From positions 3,475,501 through 3,539,500 of the forward strand of contig NZ_CP027218.1 in NCBI RefSeq assembly GCF_004124275.1: a stretch of DNA of 64,000 bases. Reading direction: 5' to 3'. Positions 57,494 through 64,000 of the stretch are shown one piece after another. The stretch is from Pseudomonas sp. DTU12.3 (lineage in GTDB: Bacteria; Pseudomonadota; Gammaproteobacteria; Pseudomonadales; Pseudomonadaceae). The position numbers and the translations under genes were made by a program. Within the stretch, counting starts at the first letter, position 1. Each line of letters starts with the position of its first letter. Under the pieces are notes generated by a model, which was given only the letters and a program-made list of their open reading frames with translations, was not told the origin of the DNA and ran no database searches.

Positions 57494-57778
57494 ATGGTTA
57501 TTCATTTCAGTGTTGAAGGACATCTGGCCTGTGGTCACAAGGGCCAACATCTCACGGCGAGCCGCGAACTGAACCGCGTCAAGTGCCGCAGCTGCCGCAA
57601 TACCGATGCGTATAAACAAGCCCGCAAGGATCAACGCAACGCCGCACGCCGAGCGTCGCGTCAGCCCAAAACCAGCCACAGCCTGGTGAACTGGCGCACC
57701 GAGTGGCAGGAACGCCTCTCTGCGATGGGCGGCCGCCAGCGTTTACCGCGCGGCTTTGCTCAACAACGCTTCGTTTAA
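57494..57778 (+). CDS. Small zinc-ribbon-like basic protein, 94 residues
   Basis: The protein begins VIHFSVEGHLACGHKGQHL and then has VKCRSCRNTDAYKQ, giving C-x-H ... C-x-x-C, a likely zinc knuckle. The rest is strongly basic (KQARKDQRNAARRASRQPK), suggesting nucleic-acid binding. AAGGAGG lies six bases before the ATG at 57494. A strong terminator follows. No named family. Confidence 0.72.
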   Translation: MVIHFSVEGHLACGHKGQHLTASRELNRVKCRSCRNTDAYKQARKDQRNAARRASRQPKTSHSLVNWRTEWQERLSAMGGRQRLPRGFAQQRFV

Positions 57779-57783
57779 CGCAC

Positions 57784-57815
57784 AAAAAAGGGTCGATTTT
57801 TTCGACCCTTTTTTA
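57784..57815. terminator. Bidirectional terminator
   Basis: AAAAAAGGGTCGA, loop TTTTT, TCGACCCTTTTTT. It lies between the convergent zinc-ribbon gene and the permease gene. Confidence 0.95.
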
Positions 57816-57858
57816 TTCGCCAACAACCCGCGTACCGTCAGTGCGCAATATCCGCCGC

Positions 57859-59178
57859 TTACACCGCAATCCTGGGCGCCAGAACGCGTCGGGACAGCCC
57901 AGCTTGTAACGCAAACGCGACCAACACCGTCGACGGCGCAGAAAAACTGCTCAGCCCGGCCCCGGCAAACATCAACGCAAGCCCCAGCGCCGTAGCGCCA
58001 AACCATGCGGTCAACCCTGCCGGATTGAATGCCGTCACCTCCTCAAGCGTTGCAACGTCGTTGCGCCCGTAGAGAATCTGCGCCAGCGCCACTCCGACCC
58101 AGGCCACAACGAAAATCCCCTGATAGGCCAGCGCCTTGAGCAAGTAGGCGAACACGTCCGCAAGCATCAAGCCGTACACAATTACCCCGACTACCAGTGC
58201 CCAGAGCAAGTACGAACCGCGCACACCAAAACGCCCGAAGAACGCCTGCATGTTCAACGTCGCCAGGTAGTAATTGGCGGTGTTGATCCGGGTTTGTGTC
58301 GCCCAGACAAACAGCAGTCCCCACAAGCCCATCAACTGCAGGATCGCCATCACCACCGACACTTCGTTCAACGCACCTTCGTGGGGAATGCTGCTGACCA
58401 GATAGATTCCCGCCGCGCCGTTGAGCAGAAACGTCACCGCGTAGAACGGCATGCCGAAGTTCCAGCGACCGTGATACTCGGCGTCTTCAGCCTTGCCGAA
58501 ACGGGCGTAATCGAAGGTGAACAGCATCAGCACCCAGACGCCCATGTAGGCGACAAAGCAATGCCACCAGCCGAATGCGTCAGGCGTTTGCGGGCCGAAA
58601 TCCAGCCACTGCGGCTGGTAGCCATAACGACTGATCGACAGCCCCACCGCCACCAGCAAACCGCCGAGGTAGACCGGCAGCAACACGCCGTTGAGCTTGT
58701 CCAGCCAGTGCTGCACGCTGCCGAGGATCATCGGCACGCTGTACAACACCACCGCCAGTGCGGCCAATGGATAGACCAACTGCGGGTACAGATGATGCAG
58801 CGCCACGGCGATCACCGAACCTTCGAACACGGCGTAATAGATCGCCGTGGAAAAGAAGATCAACGTCGCCAGACACGCACCCGTGCGGCCAAACAACAGT
58901 CGCGAGAACAATGCCACCGACAAGCCGCTGCGGATCGCGAAGCGACTGAGCACACTGTTGACCAGGCCGTAGCTGATCACCGACAGAACCATACCGATCA
59001 GCGCATTGCGCGCACCGAACGACAACGCCAGCGAAGCGCCGACAACGATGTAGAACATCGCACTGCACACCGCCCACCAGGCCATGGTCAGCGACAGTCG
59101 GCCCATGCGTGCTTGCGCGGGTACGGGATGCTGGGCCGGGTCTTGCCCGGTTTGACTCGATTGCGATAAAGCGGCCAT
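57859..59178 (-). CDS. NCS1-family permease of the 5-oxoproline cluster
   Basis: A 439-residue membrane protein with about 12 hydrophobic segments, similar to the cytosine/purine/allantoin (NCS1) permease family: GASLALSFGARNALIGMVLS and WATQTRINTANYYLATLNMQ. GGAG precedes the ATG. It is the last gene of the minus-strand pxp operon, 111 bases beyond pxpC, so 5-oxoproline or a related cyclic amide is the likely substrate; that is inference from context. Confidence 0.87.
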   Translation of the reverse strand: MAALSQSSQTGQDPAQHPVPAQARMGRLSLTMAWWAVCSAMFYIVVGASLALSFGARNALIGMVLSVISYGLVNSVLSRFAIRSGLSVALFSRLLFGRTGACLATLIFFSTAIYYAVFEGSVIAVALHHLYPQLVYPLAALAVVLYSVPMILGSVQHWLDKLNGVLLPVYLGGLLVAVGLSISRYGYQPQWLDFGPQTPDAFGWWHCFVAYMGVWVLMLFTFDYARFGKAEDAEYHGRWNFGMPFYAVTFLLNGAAGIYLVSSIPHEGALNEVSVVMAILQLMGLWGLLFVWATQTRINTANYYLATLNMQAFFGRFGVRGSYLLWALVVGVIVYGLMLADVFAYLLKALAYQGIFVVAWVGVALAQILYGRNDVATLEEVTAFNPAGLTAWFGATALGLALMFAGAGLSSFSAPSTVLVAFALQAGLSRRVLAPRIAV

Positions 59179-59289
59179 ATGCGTGAACTCCAGAACCAGT
59201 CAGAGGTTGAAGCGCGGGCAGCCGTCACCGCACCGAAGTGCGGCGTTGGCTCACCGTTTGGCATGGCCCGCGCGATGCGGCGGGCAGAA

Positions 59290-60264
59290 TCAGGAAGGGA
59301 ACAGCTTGCTCAGGCAGCTGAGTTTTTTCTTGTAGGAACGTCGCGCTTCCAGCGCCTCTTCGAGGGTTACCGCGACAAAGCGGGCCTTCTGGTTGGGTTG
59401 CATCTGGCCGATCAAATCGAGGTCGGCGCTGATCACTGTGCCGATCATCGCGTAGCCACCACCGGACACCGCATCGCGGTGCAGGACGATGGGTTCGAGC
59501 CCGGCCGGCACCTGGATCGAACCGATCGGGTAGCAACTGTCGACGATGTTCGAGGGATCGGAACCGGCACCGAAAGGCTGCTCACGCGGCTGAAAAGTCA
59601 GTGCGCTGCCGCCCTTGAAGCGATAGCCGATACGGTCGGCTTCCGAACCGACCGTCCACGGCTCGGCGAAAAAGCTTTTTGCCGCCGCTTCGCTCAGGCG
59701 CTCGTAATACAGGCCTGGTACCACCCGCAGGGTGATTTCACCACCCAGCGATTGCCGTAGCGCCATCGGCAAACTGGCGCCAACGCGACCTTTGCCGCTT
59801 GCCGTGCCGATCGGCAATTCATCGCCCGCCATCAGCCGCCGGCCTTGAAAACCGCCGAGTGCACCCAGCGCGTAGGTTGAACGACTGCCGAGCACCAGCG
59901 GCACATCAACTCCTCCCGCCACCGCCAGATATGTGCGGGCGCCAGCCTTGGGGAAATCAAAACGCAGCACCTGCCCGGCCTTCACCGTGAAGGCCGTGTC
60001 GTGGTGCATTTCCACGCCATCGACCCGCGGCGTCATGTGCGCGCCGCACACCGCCACCAAAGCGTCCTGCTGAAACTTCAGTTCAGGCCCGAGCAGCGTG
60101 CATTCCAGCGCGGCAAAACCTGCGGAATTGCCAACCAGTTGATTGGCCGCACTCAACGCGTACTGATCAAGCGCCCCGGAAGGTGGAATGCCCAAGTGGT
60201 AATAACCTTCGCGACCCAGATCCTGTACTGAGGTGGCGAGACCGGGTTTGAGTACCTTGATCAT
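59290..60264 (-). CDS. pxpC: 5-oxoprolinase subunit PxpC
   Basis: A 324-residue protein of the biotin-dependent carboxyltransferase/KipA family: LGREGYYHLGIPPSGALDQYAL near the start and AVAGGVDVPLVLGSRSTYALG. With PxpA and PxpB it forms the ATP-dependent 5-oxoprolinase that opens 5-oxoproline to glutamate. Start overlaps the pxpB stop by four bases. Confidence 0.93.
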   Translation of the reverse strand: MIKVLKPGLATSVQDLGREGYYHLGIPPSGALDQYALSAANQLVGNSAGFAALECTLLGPELKFQQDALVAVCGAHMTPRVDGVEMHHDTAFTVKAGQVLRFDFPKAGARTYLAVAGGVDVPLVLGSRSTYALGALGGFQGRRLMAGDELPIGTASGKGRVGASLPMALRQSLGGEITLRVVPGLYYERLSEAAAKSFFAEPWTVGSEADRIGYRFKGGSALTFQPREQPFGAGSDPSNIVDSCYPIGSIQVPAGLEPIVLHRDAVSGGGYAMIGTVISADLDLIGQMQPNQKARFVAVTLEEALEARRSYKKKLSCLSKLFPS

Positions 60265-61133
60265 GCCAGCACCTCCTGCAGCGACTTGGGATATCCGATA
60301 GGGTCGGCGAGAAATGCATCCAGCGAAAACTCCACCGGGCGAATCCGTAGATCAAAGCGCCCTGCCTCCACTTCAGCCACGGCGTGATCGTAGGCTTCAC
60401 GGTCCATCGGCTTGAACTGCACGATGTCGCCCGGACGGAAAAACACCATGTGTTCTTTTAAATAGGCGAGGTTCTGTTGCGGGTCATAAATGGGCGCCGG
60501 CGTGACGCCGAACATCTGATAACCACCGGCACCGCGCACCGAGTAAATGCAGCCAAAGCAACCGCCATGACCGAGGGTCAGCTTCGGCGTGTCGGTGCGT
60601 GGCCGCAGGTATTTCGGCACCTGCAACTGACGCTCGCGCTCGACCATCTGGAACATGAAGGGCAGCCCGGCGACGAAGCCGACCATCGAGACAAACCACG
60701 GTGCTCCGCTGTGTGCGGCAATAAAGGCGTCGACGTCCGCCAGACCGTTGATCCGCGCGGCGTACTCCAGATCCGTGGCGCTGGGATCTTGATGCCGGTC
60801 GCGAAAACGCATCAGGGTTTCATGGGTCCACGGATCGTTGTAGAGCACCGGAATCTCGATGATCCGCGTGTGCAACGTGCGCTCGGCTACCGCTTGCGCC
60901 TCGGCCCCTTTCACGGCTTCGAGCAAGGTGTGCGGGGCGATGCGATCCGGGTCGAAACGAATCTGGAACGAAGCGTTGGCCAGGCACACATCGAGCACGC
61001 CATCCAGCGCCAGCCGTTCCACCGCGCGCGTGACGGCCAGGCCTTTGAAAAACGCATCGAGGGACATGCTGTCGCTGACTTCGGCAAACAAATGCTCGTC
61101 GGCGCCAAAGCTGTAACGGATCGGCGTACTCAT
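60261..61133 (-). CDS. pxpB: 5-oxoprolinase subunit PxpB
   Basis: A 290-residue KipI-like subunit: TRIIEIPVLYNDPWTHET, FVAGLPFMFQMVERERQLQVPKYLR-type segment and GHGGCFGCIYSVRGAGGYQ. Family knowledge: partner of PxpC in the 5-oxoprolinase complex. Start chosen at 61133; it overlaps the biotin carboxylase stop by four bases. Confidence 0.94.
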   Translation of the reverse strand: MSTPIRYSFGADEHLFAEVSDSMSLDAFFKGLAVTRAVERLALDGVLDVCLANASFQIRFDPDRIAPHTLLEAVKGAEAQAVAERTLHTRIIEIPVLYNDPWTHETLMRFRDRHQDPSATDLEYAARINGLADVDAFIAAHSGAPWFVSMVGFVAGLPFMFQMVERERQLQVPKYLRPRTDTPKLTLGHGGCFGCIYSVRGAGGYQMFGVTPAPIYDPQQNLAYLKEHMVFFRPGDIVQFKPMDREAYDHAVAEVEAGRFDLRIRPVEFSLDAFLADPIGYPKSLQEVLA

Positions 61134-62503
61134 GCGGCACCTCCGCTGCGGCGCGTGGCCAGCCAGGTTTCCAGGGTGCCGGTATGAAAATCGGCGCTGT
61201 GTAGCCAAGGCTGCGCGAGCAGTTCGCCGTGCAGCGCCAAGGTGCTGGCCATGCCGCTCAGCGTGGTTTGCTCGACCGCGAGCCGCGCCCGGGCCAACGC
61301 TTCGGCCCGATCAGCACCGTGCACGATCAGCTTGGCCAGCAGCGAGTCATAGTAAGGCGGCACGCGGTAGCCTTGATACAGGTGAGTGTCGACGCGAATG
61401 CCCTCGCCTTGCGGCCAGATCAGTTCCTCGACCAGCCCTGGACTCGGGAAGAAGTCGCGCTGCGGGTCTTCGGCGTTCAGGCGCATTTGCACGGCAGCGC
61501 CATTCAGGCAAATGTCACTCTGCTGGAGACCCAGCGGCGCGCCGCCGGCAATGCGCAACATCGCCTGCACCAGATCGATGCCGGTGATCAGCTCGCTGAT
61601 CGGGTGCTCGACCTGAATCCGCGTGTTCATTTCGATAAAGAAGAACTCACCGGTGGCGTCGTCATACAGGTATTCCAAGGTGCCGGCGCCCTTGTAGCCC
61701 AACGATTCGGTCAGGCGCACGGCACTGGCGCAGAGGGTTTCCCGCTGTTGTTGGCTGAGGACCGGCGACGGCGCCTCTTCGAAGATTTTCTGTCGGCGAC
61801 GCTGCAGTGAACACTCGCGCTCAAACAGATGCACCGCGTGTTCACCGTCACCCAAAACCTGCACTTCAATGTGCCGCGCCCGGCTGATAAACCGCTCCAG
61901 ATAGACTGCGCCATTGCCGAACGCGGCTTGGGCTTCACGCTGCGAGCGAGGAAATTCTTCTGCTAATTGCTGCGCGTTTTCTGCCAGGCGAATACCGCGT
62001 CCACCGCCACCGGCCGAGGCCTTGATCAATAGCGGGTAGCCCACGGTTTCGGCAGCTTTCAGTGCCGATTCAGCGTCAAACAGTTCACCCGGCGAGCCCG
62101 GCACCACTGGCACGCCGGCCACCTGCGCGGTGCGGCGGGCTTCGGCTTTATCGCCCATACGCCGGATCGTCTCTGCGTTCGGGCCGACAAAAATTGCCCC
62201 GGCGGCAACTACCGCTTCGGCAAAATCAGCGTTCTCCGAGAGAAAGCCATAACCGGGATGCACCGCGTTGGCGCCCGTGGCTTTCAGGGCGCCGAGCAAT
62301 GCCTCGACGTTCAGGTAACTTTTATCAGCACGGGCCGGGCCGAGAACATGCACCTCGTCGGCCATGCGCGCCGCTTGCGAGTCGACGTCCGCCTCGCTGC
62401 ACGCGGCAACGGTGGGAATCCCCAGCGCTTTGGCGGCACGGATAATCCGCACCGCGATCTCGCCACGGTTAGCGATCAACAGTTTATGAATGCCTTGAGT
62501 CAT
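61130..62503 (-). CDS. Biotin carboxylase (AccC-like) of the pxp operon
   Basis: A 457-residue biotin carboxylase: HKLLIANRGEIAVRIIRAA, HPGYGFLSEN, ATP-grasp KASAGGGGRGIRL, SLQRRRQKIFEEAPSP and EMNTRIQVEHPISELITGID. All main catalytic motifs are kept. Together with the downstream-encoded BCCP-like protein it looks like a dedicated acetyl-CoA carboxylase-type module, distinct from the essential housekeeping accBC. The start at 62503 follows the biotin-carrier stop by 10 bases. Confidence 0.93.
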   Translation of the reverse strand: MTQGIHKLLIANRGEIAVRIIRAAKALGIPTVAACSEADVDSQAARMADEVHVLGPARADKSYLNVEALLGALKATGANAVHPGYGFLSENADFAEAVVAAGAIFVGPNAETIRRMGDKAEARRTAQVAGVPVVPGSPGELFDAESALKAAETVGYPLLIKASAGGGGRGIRLAENAQQLAEEFPRSQREAQAAFGNGAVYLERFISRARHIEVQVLGDGEHAVHLFERECSLQRRRQKIFEEAPSPVLSQQQRETLCASAVRLTESLGYKGAGTLEYLYDDATGEFFFIEMNTRIQVEHPISELITGIDLVQAMLRIAGGAPLGLQQSDICLNGAAVQMRLNAEDPQRDFFPSPGLVEELIWPQGEGIRVDTHLYQGYRVPPYYDSLLAKLIVHGADRAEALARARLAVEQTTLSGMASTLALHGELLAQPWLHSADFHTGTLETWLATRRSGGAA

Positions 62504-62513
62504 GATCACGCCC

Positions 62514-62759
62514 TCACTCGTCGTCGAGTGTTGCGATGACTTGACCCGGCTCCACCGGATCACCGTCTTCTACCAGGAATGCACTGAGACGACCGGCCAT
62601 CCCGGCGGTCAGTTCGGAAAACTGCTTCATGACCTCGATCAGGCCGATCACCGTGTCGGCACTGACTTGCGCGCCCACCTCGACGAAGTTCGCCGATTCC
62701 GGTGTGGCTTTGCGGTAGAAGGTCCCTGGCAACGGGGTGATTACAGTGTGTTCGGCCAT
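62514..62759 (-). CDS. Small biotin carrier protein (BCCP-like)
   Basis: An 81-residue biotinyl/lipoyl domain without the long N-terminal part of AccB. The biotin lysine is expected in LIEVMKQFSEL, where EVMKQ replaces the usual EAMKM. AAGGAA precedes the ATG. It lies between pxpA and the biotin carboxylase gene on the same strand. Confidence 0.9.
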   Translation of the reverse strand: MAEHTVITPLPGTFYRKATPESANFVEVGAQVSADTVIGLIEVMKQFSELTAGMAGRLSAFLVEDGDPVEPGQVIATLDDE

Positions 62760-62841
62760 GTCTGTTCCTTTTTGGAATAGTTGTAGAAAGGCAGGCAAAA
62801 AATCCATCGTGGGTACAACCCTGGCGTCTGTGCGCCAAGTG

Positions 62842-63603
62842 TTAAGGGCGTGGTGCGCGGACGTTGATCCCCGCGTCATCGAGGGCTTTTCGCGTGGCTT
62901 CGACCAACGCGAGTGCGCCCGGTGTGTCGCTGTGCAGGCAAATCGAATCGAACTCGATCGGCAGATCCTCACCTTCAACCGTACGTACAACGCCTTGTTG
63001 ACAGGCGCGCAGTACGCGCGCAGCGACCTGCGCCGGGTCGTAGGCGCGCACATTGCGGGTGAAGACTATGGAGCCGCTGAGGTCGTATTCGCGGTCGGCG
63101 TAGAACTCGCGAATCACCGGTTGACCGAGCTCCGTTGCAACGCGCCAGATCACCGAATCGGGCATGCAATACAGCAACAGTTCCGGTTCCAGACGCTGCA
63201 GGTTTTCCACCAGCAAACGGGCGGCCTCTTCGTCTCGGGCCAGGTGCATGTAGAGCGCGCCGTGGGGTTTTATGTGTTGCAGGGCTACACCTTGAACCCG
63301 GGCGAGTTCACGCAACGCGCCCAACTGGTAAAGCATGTCGTCGACCAGTTCCTGCGCCGGTGCGTTGATGTGGCGACGACCGAAACCGACCAGATCACGA
63401 AACCCTGGATGCGCGCCGATGGCCACGCCCAACCGCTTGGCGTGCTCTACGGTACGGCGCATGGTGCCGGGGTCGCCGGCGTGAAAACCGGTGGCGATGT
63501 TGGCGGAACTGATGAAGCCCATCAGCTCATTGTCGACACCGTCGCCGATGGTCCACGGGCCGAAGCCTTCACCCATGTCCGAGTTGAAATCTACTGCTTG
63601 CAT
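62842..63603 (-). CDS. pxpA: 5-oxoprolinase subunit PxpA (LamB/YcsF family)
   Basis: A 253-residue protein beginning [15 protein letters not shown], with [34 protein letters not shown] and [13 protein letters not shown], all diagnostic. It is the first gene of the operon pxpA, BCCP, BC, pxpB, pxpC, permease. AGGAG lies eight bases upstream of the start at 63603. Confidence 0.95.
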   Translation of the reverse strand: MQAVDFNSDMGEGFGPWTIGDGVDNELMGFISSANIATGFHAGDPGTMRRTVEHAKRLGVAIGAHPGFRDLVGFGRRHINAPAQELVDDMLYQLGALRELARVQGVALQHIKPHGALYMHLARDEEAARLLVENLQRLEPELLLYCMPDSVIWRVATELGQPVIREFYADREYDLSGSIVFTRNVRAYDPAQVAARVLRACQQGVVRTVEGEDLPIEFDSICLHSDTPGALALVEATRKALDDAGINVRAPRP

Positions 63604-63666
63604 GACGCTTGCTCCTGACGCTTGTGACTTCATGTAGGCCACGTTAGATTCCTGCCAACCCCTTGG

Positions 63667-63695
63667 GAAGATCTATTATCAGAGGGGCTATCTTC
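63667..63695. promoter_or_regulatory. Inverted repeat in the pxpA-LysR divergent promoter
   Basis: GAAGAT (63667-63672) and ATCTTC (63690-63695) form an inverted repeat, 17 bases apart, in the 125-base gap between the divergent pxpA and LysR genes. It is a plausible LysR operator, not tested. Confidence 0.45.
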
Positions 63696-63728
63696 TGAAA
63701 AACAGATACTTCAATGCCCGGAGTCTGC

Positions 63729-64000
63729 ATGTCCCTGACCTTGCGCCAAATCCGTTATTTCGTTGCCACGGCGGAGATCGGGCAAATTTCCCAAGCGGCG
63801 ATTCATTTGAATATTTCGCAATCGGCCGTGACCACGGCGATCAAGGAACTGGAAGGCATACTCGGCACGCTGTTGTTCCAGCGCTCGGCGCAAGGCATGA
63901 GCCTGACCGATGCCGGCCGGCACTTTCTCAATCGCGCCTACGTGATTTTGCGCAGCGTCGATGACGCGCTGAACAGTCCGTTGCCGGACATCCGCGCCAG
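63729..64000 (+). CDS. LysR-family regulator, N-terminal part (cut by window end)
   Basis: From ATG 63729 the protein reads SLTLRQIRYFVATAEIGQIS, then a typical winged HTH (AAIHLNISQSAVTTAIKELEGILG) and FQRSAQGMSLTDAG. About 90 residues are seen before the window end. An in-frame ATG at 63714 is possible. It is divergent from pxpA and probably controls that operon. Confidence 0.9.
   Translation, partial: MSLTLRQIRYFVATAEIGQISQAAIHLNISQSAVTTAIKELEGILGTLLFQRSAQGMSLTDAGRHFLNRAYVILRSVDDALNSPLPDIRA

Overview
The window looks like chromosomal DNA of a fluorescent Pseudomonas, most likely of the P. fluorescens group. The evidence is a GC-rich coding style, a complete PtxS/KguEKTD 2-ketogluconate locus with PtxS operators, an AruH-type arginine transaminase, an MvaT/MvaU-type H-NS analogue, a 358-residue 4-hydroxyphenylpyruvate dioxygenase, and two families of REP hairpins typical of this group. 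I see no rRNA, tRNA, CRISPR array, insertion sequence or plasmid origin.

Layout. 0-5.5 kb: the start of an OmpR-type response regulator (minus strand, cut by the window edge) diverges from a two-gene MexCD-like RND efflux operon, followed by a DUF1345 membrane protein. 5.6-12 kb: accessory-looking DNA with an unknown small protein, an autotransporter, and two adjacent proteins of unknown function that share a WQGW-containing module. 12.1-17.5 kb: ptxS and kguE-kguK-kguT-kguD; a REP doublet has become the C-terminal coding sequence of kguK. 17.6-24.7 kb: aruH, a chemoreceptor, and a glycerate kinase/CdaR/MFS cluster. 24.9-32.6 kb: aldo/keto reductase, RarD, HppD, a DMT exporter with divergent LysR regulator, a CSS-EAL phosphodiesterase, and MvaU (TTG start). 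Between 20.6 and 27.1 kb five REP hairpins lie at gene 3' ends.

32.8-42.5 kb: glyoxalase I, AhpF/AhpC and glutathione reductase (thiol and peroxide metabolism), interrupted by a divergent pair of a solitary tyrosine recombinase and a KfrA-like coiled-coil DNA-binding protein, then GalU and several small proteins. 42.7-46.3 kb: DUF1883 protein, a 57-residue ORF, and an alkylation-repair group (2OG-Fe(II) oxygenase overlapping alkB, then ada, whose N-terminal zinc site has lost three of four cysteines). 46.3-51.1 kb: AcuI-type reductase, a large secreted Trp/Gly/Tyr-rich protein, and a nitronate monooxygenase-like enzyme. 51.2-53.8 kb: modABC behind a ModE-like palindrome. 53.9-57.8 kb: topoisomerase IB, an ABC-F ATPase and three small proteins, one zinc-ribbon-like. 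57.9-64 kb: a minus-strand 5-oxoproline operon (pxpA, biotin carrier, biotin carboxylase, pxpB, pxpC, NCS1 permease) with a divergent LysR regulator cut by the window end.

The best candidates for undescribed biology are the WQGW-module protein pair, the recombinase/KfrA-like pair with its GTAC repeat array, the zinc-site-less Ada with its companion oxygenase, and the secreted Trp/Gly/Tyr-rich protein. All functional statements come from reading the sequence and family knowledge; no database search was run.
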